Shown here one piece after another: positions 9,122 to 17,497 of a stretch of DNA of 64,000 nt; the first letter of the stretch is position 1; every line of letters starts with the position of its first letter. The position numbers and the translations under genes were made by a program. The stretch spans positions 62,001 through 126,000 of the forward strand of contig NZ_DDHJ01000015.1 in assembly GCF_002338065.1 (NCBI RefSeq), given 5' to 3'. A model generated the notes under the pieces. It ran no database searches. It worked only from the letters and a program-made list of their open reading frames with translations, and was not told the DNA's origin. The stretch comes from Pseudomonas sp. UBA1879. Its GTDB lineage: Bacteria; Pseudomonadota; Gammaproteobacteria; Pseudomonadales; Pseudomonadaceae.

Positions 9122-9168
9122 AACCCGTTCACCGGGCGCTGGAAACAGGCCGGGTGAACGGGTTTTTT
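9122..9168 (+). terminator. Intrinsic terminator after the L,D-transpeptidase gene
   Basis: A 12-bp perfect stem, AACCCGTTCACC (9122-9133) with GGTGAACGGGTT (9153-9164), is followed by a run of T ending at 9168. Confidence 0.92.
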
Positions 9169-9217
9169 ATTGCCTGCTCCGTCGATTCGATTGACGATCC
9201 GACGGATCGCAGGCAAC

Positions 9218-9247
9218 AAAAAAGCCGATCCGAAACCGGACCGGCTT
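9218..9247 (-). terminator. Intrinsic terminator of oprI
   Basis: Read on the minus strand, AAGCCGGTCCG pairs with CGGATCGGCTT (one G-U pair) around a 4-base loop and is followed by six T. It lies 22 bases beyond the oprI stop codon. Confidence 0.9.
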
Positions 9248-9268
9248 ATCAATAACCCCGAGGGGTTA

Positions 9269-9520
9269 TTACTTGCGGCTTGCCTTGTCGAGCATGCGCA
9301 GAGCGCGCTCGTTGGCTTCGTCAGCAGTTTGCTGAGCTTTTTGAGCAGCAGCCAGCGCTTCATCAGCCTTGCGATAGGCTTCATCAGCACGAGCTTGCGA
9401 ACGAGCGGCTGCGTCTTCAGTAGCAGTCAGACGAGCTTCAGTTTCTTTGGATGCGCTGCTGCAACCGGTAGCCAGAACTGCGGCCAGGGCCAGAGCAGAG
9501 AATTTCAGAACGTTGTTCAT
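9269..9520 (-). CDS. oprI: Major outer-membrane lipoprotein OprI
   Basis: The length is exactly that of OprI, 83 residues. A lipoprotein signal peptide ends in the lipobox LATGC, so the mature protein begins at a lipidated Cys. The rest is an Ala/Glu/Arg heptad-repeat coiled coil (ARADEAYRKADEALAAAQKA) ending in a basic RK tail, as in Lpp. It is an abundant outer-membrane protein tying the membrane to peptidoglycan. AAGGGGAA precedes ATG 9520, and a terminator follows the gene. The upstream region (9521-9660, read on the minus strand) must hold a strong promoter, but I could not fix its boxes. Confidence 0.97.
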   Translation of the reverse strand: MNNVLKFSALALAAVLATGCSSASKETEARLTATEDAAARSQARADEAYRKADEALAAAQKAQQTADEANERALRMLDKASRK

Positions 9521-10155
9521 CGTGTTCCCCTTAAAGGACTTTCTATCAAAATTAGTCATCTCTCGAAAATGAGAAAATGACCGGCGTACATACTACTCAT
9601 TGTTTGTAGTAAGTAAACGGACTGTGCGCAAGAAGCGCACAAAATTCTTTGGTTTGAACGTGTTCCGTGCAACTCCTCACGCTTTTTATACGCAAGAAAA
9701 CCCTTCACGTTCAGACCATTACAGTGACCGGTGAATTCGGTTAAAACCCGCGAGTCGGCGTACGTTCATGCACATGAGGGTCGCGTGCGGAGCGGTGACT
9801 CGTAATGCCTGTCTGGAACTCCACGCCCTGCAACCTTTTTGTATAGACGATGCCAGGCGCCGGTGCTTGCTTCGACGTGCTTACGTGACTCGAGCGGGCC
9901 TTCTGCGTCTCAATGGACATTCGCCGGTGACGACAGGTTCCACGCAAATGGTGTCAGATGTGCGGCAGTGCATATTCTCCCCATTCCCTTGAGCAGTTTC
10001 AGTAATGGGGCCTACTATCTGGGGGTGCTCATTTGTCGGAGAGGCCAATGCCCTCCCGGTGTCCAAATCAGGCACGGGGTGGCGTAGAGGTGTTCCTTCG
10101 CCGGACAAACATGGGTAAGGTAGGGGTCAAATTTTAAGACCCGCGAGGAGCAGTG
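9521..10155. other. 635-base intergenic region without a supported gene
   Basis: The left end holds the oprI leader and promoter. A 7-bp inverted repeat TGTGCGC/GCGCACA spans 9623-9641. From about 9740 to 10140 no open frame has a ribosome-binding site or recognisable protein, and base composition is mixed. The right end holds GAGGAG (10144-10149) for the GNAT gene. A small RNA cannot be ruled out, but no terminator hairpin with a T-run was found inside. Confidence 0.6.
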
Positions 10156-10437
10156 ATGAGCGAGGCGTTGTCCATCCACCATGACGAGACCGGTCACCAG
10201 TTCGAAATCAACATCGACGGTCATCGTGCCTATCTGACGTACATGGATCTGGGGAAGCAAACCCTGGATATCTACCGTACGTTCGTTCCCAACGCATTGC
10301 GGGGCAGGGGCATTGCCGCGGCCCTGACCGAGGTCGCGCTCGATTATGCCGAGAGCAATGGCTACACCGTGATTCCGTCGTGCTCCTATGTGGAGCGTTA
10401 CATGGAACGCAATCATCGCCAGGCTGCGAAGATCTGA
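10156..10437 (+). CDS. Small GNAT-fold N-acetyltransferase (YjdJ-like)
   Basis: The 93-residue protein matches the compact single-domain GCN5-related group. The acetyl-CoA loop region is LRGRGIAAALTEVALDYAES, and the C-terminus carries the group's PSCSYVERYMERN signature, typically CPFV..Y...HP in relatives. Members are short because they lack the N-terminal GNAT strands. The substrate is unknown. The ATG at 10156 has GAGGAG 6 bases upstream; an in-frame GTG at 10153 is less well spaced. It converges on the DAHP synthase gene and shares a two-way terminator with it. Confidence 0.85.
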   Translation: MSEALSIHHDETGHQFEINIDGHRAYLTYMDLGKQTLDIYRTFVPNALRGRGIAAALTEVALDYAESNGYTVIPSCSYVERYMERNHRQAAKI

Positions 10438-10463
10438 TCGGTCATACCTGAAGCAACTGAATG

Positions 10464-10496
10464 AAAAACGCCGAGCATGTGCTCGGCGTTGTCGTT
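10464..10496. terminator. Bidirectional intrinsic terminator
   Basis: A perfect 11-bp stem AACGCCGAGCA/TGCTCGGCGTT (10467-10477 and 10480-10490) has AAAAA on its left side, which gives a U-tract for minus-strand transcripts. A T-rich stretch (GTCGTTTTCT) lies on its right. It serves the convergent GNAT and DAHP synthase genes. Confidence 0.85.
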
Positions 10497-10509
10497 TTCT
10501 ATGTCCGGA

Positions 10510-11598
10510 TCAGCCGCGCTTGCGCTTTGGCAACACGTCCTTGAGCTTGGCGTGCATGCTGCGCAGGGTTTTCTCGGTGGTTTCCCAGTCGATGCACGCA
10601 TCGGTGATCGACACGCCGTATTCCAGGTCCGCAAGGTCCTTGGGAATGGACTGTGCGCCCCATTTCAGATGGCTTTCGACCATCAGGCCAATGATTGACT
10701 CGTTGCCTTCCAGAATCTGGTTGGCGACGTTTTCCATGACCAGCGGCTGCAGGGCCGGGTCTTTGTTGGAGTTGGCGTGGCTGGCGTCGACCATGATGTT
10801 CGGCTTGATCTTGGCTTTGTTCAGCGCCTGTTCGCACAAGGCGACGCTGACCGAGTCATAGTTCGGCTTGCCGTTGCCACCGCGCAGTACCACATGACCG
10901 TAGGCGTTGCCTTTGGTGGTCACGATGGACACGCCACCTTCCTGGTTGATGCCCAGGAAGCGGTGAGGACTGGAGACCGACTGCAACGCATTGATCGCCA
11001 CGGTCAGGCCGCCATCGGTGCCGTTCTTGAAGCCCACCGCCGAGGACAGGCCGGAGGCCATTTCGCGGTGGGTCTGGGATTCGGTGGTGCGTGCGCCGAT
11101 GGCCGACCAGCTGATCAGGTCCTGCAGGTATTGCGGGGAGATCGGGTCCAGCGCTTCGGTGGCGGTCGGCAGGCCTTTTTCAGCCAGGTCCAGCAATAAC
11201 TGGCGACCGATGTGCAGACCGTCCTGAATCTTGAAAGAGTCGTCCAGGTACGGGTCGTTGATCAGGCCTTTCCAGCCGACCGTGGTGCGCGGTTTTTCGA
11301 AATACACGCGCATCACCAGGTAAAGCGTGTCGGACAGCTCGGCCGACAGGGCCTTCAGGCGCTCGGCGTATTCGTGAGCCGCCTTGAGGTCATGGATCGA
11401 GCACGGCCCGATCACGATGAACAGGCGGTGGTCCTTGCCATCGAGAATGTTGCGGATAACTTCGCGGCCCTTGCTCACGGTCGCCTGCGCAGCAGGGGTG
11501 AGGGGAATTTCGCGCTTGAGCTGATCCGGCGTGATCAGCGTCTCGTTGGACGCAACGTTGAGGTCGTCAATCGGTAAATCAGCCATCGTATTACTCAT
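10510..11598 (-). CDS. aroF: 3-deoxy-7-phosphoheptulonate synthase (class I DAHP synthase)
   Basis: It condenses phosphoenolpyruvate with erythrose 4-phosphate, the first step of the shikimate pathway. Class I hallmarks are present: VIGPCSIHD with the metal-binding Cys, MRVYFEKPRTTVGWKG, SWSAIGARTTESQTHRE, FKNGTDG and VDASHANS. Length is 362 residues from ATG 11598 or 358 from ATG 11586; neither start has a convincing ribosome-binding site. Similarity is to the tyrosine-type AroF group, but which amino acid inhibits it cannot be settled by eye. It is a single-gene unit with its own terminator. Confidence 0.93.
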   Translation of the reverse strand: MSNTMADLPIDDLNVASNETLITPDQLKREIPLTPAAQATVSKGREVIRNILDGKDHRLFIVIGPCSIHDLKAAHEYAERLKALSAELSDTLYLVMRVYFEKPRTTVGWKGLINDPYLDDSFKIQDGLHIGRQLLLDLAEKGLPTATEALDPISPQYLQDLISWSAIGARTTESQTHREMASGLSSAVGFKNGTDGGLTVAINALQSVSSPHRFLGINQEGGVSIVTTKGNAYGHVVLRGGNGKPNYDSVSVALCEQALNKAKIKPNIMVDASHANSNKDPALQPLVMENVANQILEGNESIIGLMVESHLKWGAQSIPKDLADLEYGVSITDACIDWETTEKTLRSMHAKLKDVLPKRKRG

Positions 11599-11800
11599 CA
11601 GGGTCACAGGTGCTGGCCGCCAGGGGAGGCAGTGCCAGTCATATTGGGGGCAGCGGGGAGCGGAACCTTAGCGCGTTAACCCGTACTTCGACAATGGGTA
11701 AACGCCGCTTTTGTCCAACCATGCGGGCGTTGAGCCTTGAAGTTTGGAACCGCTGCCATCTGTGCGGATATAGTGTGCGGCGCACCCAGGAGACCTTGAC

Positions 11801-12136
11801 GTGGATCAACTGCACCTGACGGATTTCGACATCGACCGACAACTGCTGACGCTGCCCGGCGTCTCGCTGCTTATCTTTACCAGCGTGGGATGTTCCAGCT
11901 GCCGGTGGGCACGACAGCATTTGCCGGAATTGCCGCTGCCGGTCGAACGCCTTTGCTGGATCGATGCCGAGGAAAACGGCGGCGCCGTCCAGCGTTACGG
12001 CGTTTTTCATCTACCGACGCTGTTCGTCATCCGCGATGGTGCGTTTCATGGCGCATTGCGTTGCGCGCTCTCAACCGATGCACTTAGCGCCGGTCTGGCG
12101 CAGGCGCTGGCACAGGCGTCAGATGACCTGCCATGA
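11801..12136 (+). CDS. Thioredoxin-like protein
   Basis: The 111-residue cytoplasmic protein has a thioredoxin fold: strand LLIFTSVGC, active site CSSC, and the cis-Pro strand HLPTLFVI. No signal peptide is visible. CSSC rather than CGPC suggests a specialised disulfide reductase or redox chaperone. The start is GTG 11801, supported by AGGAGA 8 bases upstream. The stop codon is followed at 12178 by the remnant of a ketopantoate-reductase-like gene and then by a 5'-nucleotidase gene, so the three probably formed one transcript. Confidence 0.85.
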   Translation: MDQLHLTDFDIDRQLLTLPGVSLLIFTSVGCSSCRWARQHLPELPLPVERLCWIDAEENGGAVQRYGVFHLPTLFVIRDGAFHGALRCALSTDALSAGLAQALAQASDDLP

Positions 12137-12177
12137 GTCCAACAGCCTTGAGGAGCCAAGCCTTCAGCGAGGACCAC

Positions 12178-12251
12178 ATGAGCGAATCAGACAAACACCC
12201 CGCATCGGCATCATCGGCACAGGGGCTATTAGTGGCTTTTATGGCGTCATG
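12178..12251 (+). pseudogene. Remnant of a ketopantoate reductase-like (PanE) gene
   Basis: ATG 12178 is preceded by GAGGA and begins MSESDKHP. At 12201 the frame that continues the homology shifts by one base. It then reads RIGIIGTGAISGFYGVM, the typical Rossmann N-terminus of PanE-family reductases. The most economical reading is loss of one C from a C-run at 12198-12201. The third glycine of GxGxxG is also changed to Ser, and the rest of the gene (about 280 codons) is gone, with the 5'-nucleotidase start only 49 bases further on. The shifted frame from 12178 ends at 12303, overlapping that start as ATGA, so translation coupling may still occur. Confidence 0.72.
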
Positions 12252-12299
12252 CCCAGGCGGTCTTCAACGGCCGCATTCGATTACGTTCAGGGGAACACA

Positions 12300-13220
12300 A
12301 TGACCACCGATCTGACGCTGAAAACCAAGGGCAACAAACTGGTGCTGGCCATCTCTTCGCGAGCGTTGTTCGACCTGCGGGACAGTCACGCGATCTATAT
12401 GAGCGATGGTGTCGCGGCCTACCGCAAGTACCAGATCGATCACGAAGACGAGGTGCTGGAGCCCGGTGATGCCTTCCGGTTGGTGGAAAAGCTCTTGAGC
12501 CTCAATACCCGCCTTACTCAGTCTCGGGTCGAGGTGGTGCTGGTGTCGCGAAATAGCGCCGACACCGGTTTGCGCGTGTTCAACTCCATTCAGCACTATG
12601 GACTCGACATTTCACGGGCGGCATTCGTAGGCGGTCGCAGCCCGTTTCCCTATCTCGCGGCTTTTGGCAGCCATCTGTTCCTTTCCACCCATGCCGAAGA
12701 CGTGCGCAGTGCGCTGGACGCAGGGTTTGCGGCCGCGACCATTCTGTCTGGCGGGGCCCGGCGTGCCGCCAGCGCCGAACTGCGCATTGCGTTTGACGGC
12801 GATGCCGTGCTGTTCTCTGACGAATCCGAGCGCATTTACCAGTCCGGCGGCCTGCAAGCTTTTCAGGCCAGCGAGCGTGAAGCCGCGCGACTGCCGCTGC
12901 CCGGCGGGCCTTTCAAACCCTTTCTGGCCGCGCTGAACCTGCTGCAACGGGAATTTCCCGAGGAGTCGTGCCCCATCCGCACCGCGCTGGTCACCGCCCG
13001 TTCGGCGCCGGCTCACGAGCGGGTGATTCGCACCCTGCGCGAGTGGGACATTCGTCTGGACGAGTCGCTGTTTCTCGGCGGTCTGGAAAAAGCGGCCTTT
13101 CTGGAAGCGTTTGCCGCAGATGTATTTTTCGACGATCAGCCGGGTCATTGCGAGAAAGCCAGGGACGTGGTGGCCACCGGTCACGTCCCCCATGGCATCA
13201 GCAATGAGCTAAAACCGTGA
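12300..13220 (+). CDS. Cytosolic 5'-nucleotidase (NT5C1-like family)
   Basis: The 306-residue soluble protein matches the 5'-nucleotidase family that includes vertebrate cN-I. Characteristic segments are LVLAISSRALFDL near the N-terminus, HGxD-like QHYGLDISRAAFVGG, and VFFDDQPGHCE near the C-terminus. The family hydrolyses nucleoside monophosphates, often AMP or IMP. AGGGGAA lies 5 bases before ATG 12300, which overlaps the stop of the small frame derived from the PanE remnant. A longer in-frame extension upstream is not coding; it is the remnant itself. Confidence 0.87.
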   Translation: MTTDLTLKTKGNKLVLAISSRALFDLRDSHAIYMSDGVAAYRKYQIDHEDEVLEPGDAFRLVEKLLSLNTRLTQSRVEVVLVSRNSADTGLRVFNSIQHYGLDISRAAFVGGRSPFPYLAAFGSHLFLSTHAEDVRSALDAGFAAATILSGGARRAASAELRIAFDGDAVLFSDESERIYQSGGLQAFQASEREAARLPLPGGPFKPFLAALNLLQREFPEESCPIRTALVTARSAPAHERVIRTLREWDIRLDESLFLGGLEKAAFLEAFAADVFFDDQPGHCEKARDVVATGHVPHGISNELKP

Positions 13221-13316
13221 ACCTTTAGACCGCAAAGGTGTATAGGTCGCGTTGAATTCTCCGCGCGCTGCTACGCTGAAACATGTCTCCGCCTGTCATG
13301 GTTGCCTGGAGGTCAC

Positions 13317-13811
13317 ATGATTCGCTCGATGTTGTATGCCACGGATCTCGGTCTTTATGCACCTTACGTCCTGCAACACGCCTTATCACTGGCTCGCACG
13401 TTCGAGGCCGAGTTGCATGTGATCCACGTCGTCGAACCCATGGGGCTGTTCGCCGAGTCCGTCCTGCAGAGTTATCTGGCTGAGGATGTGCTCCGGAAAT
13501 TGCACAGCGAAGGTGTCAACAATGTGATCGAAAGCATTGAGCATCGGGTGCTCGCAGGCTTTCGCGATGAATTGGGGGATGACAATCAGGACCTTGCGCT
13601 GATCGCCAGCCTGCAGGTGTTACAGGGCGATCCCTCCAATGTGATACTTGAGCAGGCCCAGCGGCTTGAGGTCGATTTGCTCGTGGTGGGCAGCCACAGC
13701 CACGGAGCCGAGGGGGATACGCCGATCGGGCGTACGGCGGCGCGGGTTCTGCAACTGTCTGAAGTGCCGGTGTACATGGTGCCCATGCTGCAAAATCGTT
13801 CGGAAAGATGA
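13317..13811 (+). CDS. Universal stress protein, UspA family
   Basis: The 164-residue single-domain protein begins MIRSMLYATDLGLYAPYVLQ, with the family's early Asp. It ends with the nucleotide-binding loop region VVGSHSHGAEGDTPIGRTA and strand VPVYMVP. The spacing of the G-2x-G-9x-G(S/T) signature is roughly kept, so ATP binding is possible. GGAGG lies 4 bases before ATG 13317. It is a single gene between the nucleotidase and cysB, with no obvious partner. Confidence 0.9.
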   Translation: MIRSMLYATDLGLYAPYVLQHALSLARTFEAELHVIHVVEPMGLFAESVLQSYLAEDVLRKLHSEGVNNVIESIEHRVLAGFRDELGDDNQDLALIASLQVLQGDPSNVILEQAQRLEVDLLVVGSHSHGAEGDTPIGRTAARVLQLSEVPVYMVPMLQNRSER

Positions 13812-13962
13812 GCGCGGCGTGAAATTCGTCGTGCCGATGAAAAAGCAGCGTGTCATTACCGAATAAAAGTGATAAAAAGTTCTAGCTTTGCCTTTGAGAC
13901 CATTAATCCAGTTATATACCGTCGCTGATGCCCGTGGCGTCTTCCGGCTTTGAGGGATACAT

Positions 13963-14937
13963 ATGAAGCTTCAACAATTGCGCTACATCTGGGAAGTGGC
14001 GCACCACGACCTCAACGTCTCAGCGACGGCGCAGAGCCTGTACACCTCGCAACCGGGTATCAGCAAGCAGATCCGCTTGCTGGAAGATGAATTGGGGGTC
14101 GAGGTTTTCGCCCGCAGCGGCAAGCATCTGACCCGCGTGACCCCGGCCGGGGAGCGGATCATCACCACGGCAGGCGAGATTCTGCGCAAAGTCGAGAGCA
14201 TCAAGCAGATCGCCCAGGAGTTCTCGAACGAGAAAAAGGGCACACTGTCCATCGCCACCACCCACACCCAGGCACGCTATGCCTTGCCGCCGGTGATCAG
14301 CAATTTCATCAAGCAATACCCGGACGTGGCGCTGCACATGCATCAAGGTTCGCCGATGCAGATCGCCGAGATGGCCGCTGACGGCACTGTCGATTTCGCC
14401 ATTGCCACCGAAGCGCTGGAGCTGTTCGGCGATTTGGTGATGATGCCGTGCTACACCTGGAACCGCTGCGTCGTCGTGCCCCAGGGCCACCCGTTGACCA
14501 AGCTGCCGAAGCTGACCCTGGAAATCCTCGCCGAATACCCGATCGTGACCTACGTGTTCGGTTTCACCGGCCGTTCCAAGCTCGACGAAGCCTTCAGCCA
14601 TCGCGGCCTGACACCGAAAGTGGTGTTCACCGCCGCTGACGCTGACGTGATCAAAACCTACGTTCGCCTGGGCTTGGGTGTCGGGATTGTCGCCAAAATG
14701 GCCGTCGACCCGAAACTGGACAGCGACCTGGTCGTGCTGGATGCCAGTGAACTGTTCGAAGCCAGCATCACCAAGATCGGCTTCCGTCGCGGCACGTTCC
14801 TGCGCGGGTTCATGTGCGACTTCATCGAAAAATTCGCCCCGCACCTGACCCGCGACGTCATGGCCAAGGCCATCCAGTGCCACAACAAGCAGGAACTGGA
14901 AGAACTGTTCGACGGGGTCGTGCTGCCTGAGCACTAA
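13963..14937 (+). CDS. cysB: LysR-type regulator CysB
   Basis: The 324-residue protein matches CysB over its whole length. The winged helix starts MKLQQLRYIWEVAHHDLNVS with recognition segment YTSQPGISKQIRLLEDELG. The effector domain includes IATTHTQARYALP, the sulfate/N-acetylserine pocket region. CysB activates cysteine-biosynthesis genes during sulfur limitation, with N-acetylserine as inducer. The convergent neighbour is cysH, a standard CysB target, separated by a REP doublet. GAGGG precedes the ATG. Confidence 0.97.
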   Translation: MKLQQLRYIWEVAHHDLNVSATAQSLYTSQPGISKQIRLLEDELGVEVFARSGKHLTRVTPAGERIITTAGEILRKVESIKQIAQEFSNEKKGTLSIATTHTQARYALPPVISNFIKQYPDVALHMHQGSPMQIAEMAADGTVDFAIATEALELFGDLVMMPCYTWNRCVVVPQGHPLTKLPKLTLEILAEYPIVTYVFGFTGRSKLDEAFSHRGLTPKVVFTAADADVIKTYVRLGLGVGIVAKMAVDPKLDSDLVVLDASELFEASITKIGFRRGTFLRGFMCDFIEKFAPHLTRDVMAKAIQCHNKQELEELFDGVVLPEH

Positions 14938-14954
14938 TCAGGCCTATCCAACCC

Positions 14955-15044
14955 TGTAGGAGTGAGCTTGCTCGCGATAGCGTCGGATCTGACGCTGCAA
15001 TGGTGGCTGAACGGCCGCTATCGCGAGCAAGCTCGCTCCTACAG
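14955..15044. repeat. REP doublet (REPIN), copy 1
   Basis: Inward-facing arms begin GTAGGAGTGAGCTTGCTCGC and end with the complementary GAGCAAGCTCGCTCCTACAG, with a central variable part. It lies between the convergent cysB and cysH genes. Confidence 0.93.
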
Positions 15045-15052
15045 GTATTGCT

Positions 15053-15787
15053 TCAGGCTTTGGTAATCAGATTTCCGGAATGCAACCCGCATTCCTTCTG
15101 CGTCGCTTCTTCCCACCACCAACGACCTTCGCGTTCGTGCTGATTCGGCAGGACAGGGCGTGTGCAGGGTTCGCAGCCGATGCTGATGAAGCCGCGCTCG
15201 TGCAGGCTGTTGTAGGGAAGTTCCAGCATGCGGATGTAGTTCCACACGTCGGCGCTGCTCATTTGCGCCAGCGGGTTGAATTTGTACAACGGGCGCTCGG
15301 GGGTGGAGAACGCGCTGTCGATCTCGACCACGGCCACGTTATTGCGGGTACTCGGGCTTTGATCGCGGCGTTGGCCGGTGGCCCAGGCCTTGACGTCGGT
15401 CAGCTTGCGCCGCAGCGGCTCGATCTTGCGCACGCCACAGCATTCGCCGTGGCCATCTCTGTAGAAACTGAACAGGCCCTTTTCTTTGACGAACGGCTCC
15501 AGCTTTTCCCGATCGGGCGACACGATGTCGATCGCGATGTTGTATTGCTCGCGCACCTGATCGATGAACCGGTAGGTCTCGGGGTGCAGGCGGCCGGTGT
15601 CGAGGCTGAACACCTTGACGTTCTTGTTGATCTTCCACGCCATGTCCACCAGCACTACGTCTTCGGCCCCGCTGAAGGAAATCCACAGCTCGTCGCCGAA
15701 GTGCTGGAAAGCGAATTTGAGAATGTCCTGGGCGGACTTTTGGGCGTAGGTCGCGGCAATTTCAGCGACGTCGAACGGGTGGCTCAT
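15053..15787 (-). CDS. cysH: Phosphoadenylyl-/adenylyl-sulfate reductase CysH
   Basis: The 244-residue enzyme reduces activated sulfate to sulfite in assimilatory sulfur metabolism. Motifs include SFSGAEDVVLVDM (PP-loop), FSLDTGRLHPET and the C-terminal KECGLH with the catalytic Cys. Cysteine pairs GECCGVR and GCEPC bind a [4Fe-4S] cluster, which places it in the APS-type group found in Pseudomonas rather than the cluster-free enterobacterial PAPS type. AGGAAG sits 8 bases before ATG 15787. CysB control is expected from the pathway, not seen as a defined site. Confidence 0.96.
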   Translation of the reverse strand: MSHPFDVAEIAATYAQKSAQDILKFAFQHFGDELWISFSGAEDVVLVDMAWKINKNVKVFSLDTGRLHPETYRFIDQVREQYNIAIDIVSPDREKLEPFVKEKGLFSFYRDGHGECCGVRKIEPLRRKLTDVKAWATGQRRDQSPSTRNNVAVVEIDSAFSTPERPLYKFNPLAQMSSADVWNYIRMLELPYNSLHERGFISIGCEPCTRPVLPNQHEREGRWWWEEATQKECGLHSGNLITKA

Positions 15788-15933
15788 CGGGCGGCTTCCT
15801 GATCAGGTCTTGGCGCTAGAGCGCTCTTGATGGCGCGGATGTTAACAAAAAGCGTCAGCGAATGGCCTGAAACCTGCGTCGGCAAGCGGCCCGCTTGGCG
15901 TCCTGCCGCTCAGCTTCCCGCCTGGGTCTGCTG

Positions 15934-17286
15934 CTACAGGTCTTGAAGGGCTTCAAGGGTCTGCAGCAGCACCCGGACCTTGGTCATGGACTCTTGATAT
16001 TCGGCTTCCCAGTCTGAATCGGCGACGATGCCGCCACCGCCCCAGCAGGCGATCTGGCCGTCGAGTGCCAGCAGGCTGCGAATGGCGATCGAGCTGTCCA
16101 TTTCGCCCCGGACGTCGAGGTACAGCAGCGATCCGCAATACAGCGCCCGGCGGGTGGGCTCCAGCTCATCGATGATCTGCATCGAGCGAATCTTCGGCGC
16201 ACCGGTGATCGAGCCACCAGGAAAGCTGCCGCCGATCAGGTCCAGCGCATCCCGGCCATCGGCCAACTCACCCGTGACCGCGCTCACCAGATGGTGCACG
16301 TTCGGGTAGCTCTCCAGGCTGAACAGCTCCGGAACCCGCACTGAACCGATCCGGCAGGTGCGGCCCAGGTCATTGCGCAGCAGGTCGACGATCATCAGGT
16401 TTTCGGCGCGATCCTTCGGACTGGCCAGCAGTTCATCGGCGTAGGCCTTGTCTTGGGCCGCGTCCGTGCCCCGAGGCCTTGTACCTTTGATCGGTCGGGT
16501 TTCGACCTGACGCTGGCTGACTTTGACGAAACGCTCCGGCGACAGGCTCAGCACGGCGCCGTTGTCGGGAAGGCTCAAGTACCCAGCGAAGGGCGTGGGA
16601 CAGGCGACACGTAGCGCCTGATACGCAGCCCACGAATCGCCGCGGTACTGCGCGCGAAAACGCTGGGCGTAGTTCACTTGATAGCAGTCGCCAGCCTGAA
16701 TAAACGCATGAATTTTCGTGATGGCCTGACGGTATTGCTCGGCGCTGGTGTCGGCGCTGAAGGGGGTTGTCAGGCGGAAGACGGCGTCGTTATCAATTGG
16801 TGGCTGTTCGAACAGACCGATCAGCCGCGCACGTTGGTCAAGGCTGAGGGAAGGGTGAAACACCAGTTGGCTGGTCCGTTGCTGATGATCGCTGATCAGC
16901 GCCCATGCATAGAGGCCCAGGCGCGCAGACGGCAAGTGCAGGTCGTCGATGGCCCTGCTCGGCAGCGGCTCCAGCAAACGGCCGAAGTCATAGGCCAGAT
17001 AGCCAATCAGTCCACCGGCGAACGGCAATGTGCTGCTGTCCGGCAGATCCGCGTTGCCGAGTTTCTTCAGGCTGTCTCGCAGCCGTTGCAGAAAGGCCGC
17101 TCCGCTTTCAGCCACCTCGGGCGAGAGGGTATCGACTGGCCAGGCGCTGAGTATGTCGAAACGACCCCTATCCGCCTCGGGGCGTCCACTGTCCAGCAGC
17201 ACGGCGCCGGGAGCATGGCGAATCAGCGAGAAATACCCGGTCGGGTCAACGTGGTAGGCGAGCGGGTGTACGGAACAGATTGGCAT
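15934..17286 (-). CDS. pabB: Aminodeoxychorismate synthase component I
   Basis: The 450-residue member of the chorismate-binding family makes 4-amino-4-deoxychorismate for p-aminobenzoate and folate. The C-terminal catalytic domain shows RPIKGTRPRG, NLMIVDLLRNDLG, PGGSITGAPKIRSM and CWGGGGIVADSDWEAEYQE. The Lys in PIKGT rather than an Ala supports PabB over anthranilate synthase. The N-terminal tryptophan-binding-like part is divergent, as usual for PabB. No clear ribosome-binding site is seen before ATG 17286. Confidence 0.94.
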   Translation of the reverse strand: MPICSVHPLAYHVDPTGYFSLIRHAPGAVLLDSGRPEADRGRFDILSAWPVDTLSPEVAESGAAFLQRLRDSLKKLGNADLPDSSTLPFAGGLIGYLAYDFGRLLEPLPSRAIDDLHLPSARLGLYAWALISDHQQRTSQLVFHPSLSLDQRARLIGLFEQPPIDNDAVFRLTTPFSADTSAEQYRQAITKIHAFIQAGDCYQVNYAQRFRAQYRGDSWAAYQALRVACPTPFAGYLSLPDNGAVLSLSPERFVKVSQRQVETRPIKGTRPRGTDAAQDKAYADELLASPKDRAENLMIVDLLRNDLGRTCRIGSVRVPELFSLESYPNVHHLVSAVTGELADGRDALDLIGGSFPGGSITGAPKIRSMQIIDELEPTRRALYCGSLLYLDVRGEMDSSIAIRSLLALDGQIACWGGGGIVADSDWEAEYQESMTKVRVLLQTLEALQDL

Positions 17287-17392
17287 GGGAGCAGAAAACA
17301 GTCGTGGCGCGCGGACGGCGATTGTAGTCCTCCGGCGATCTGGCTCCTAGAGGTGTGTCGGAATTGGATGAGTGCACGCCGTTCTCCTGTCC

Positions 17393-17484
17393 CTGTAGGA
17401 GTGAGCTTGCTCGCGATGGCGGTAGTCCCAGTCGCTGGGTGTTCATCAGATACACCGCAATCGCGAGCAAGCTCACTGCTACAA
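17393..17484. repeat. REP doublet (REPIN), copy 2
   Basis: It opens TGTAGGAGTGAGCTTGCTCG and closes GCGAGCAAGCTCACTGCTAC. The single change in the closing arm (CTGCTAC for CTCCTAC) marks mild decay. It lies between the pabB start and the end of the ATP-grasp gene. Confidence 0.92.
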
Positions 17485-17497
17485 ATGGGGGAAGCGT

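Noticed and set aside
9741..9947. A 68-codon minus-strand frame in the oprI upstream gap
   Set aside because: No ribosome-binding site, no family resemblance, and overlapping frames of equal length on the other strand.
12133..12303. A longer small gene starting at ATG 12133, overlapping the thioredoxin-like stop
   Set aside because: ATG 12178 has the better ribosome-binding site, and the sequence is better explained as the remnant of a PanE-type gene than as a new peptide gene.
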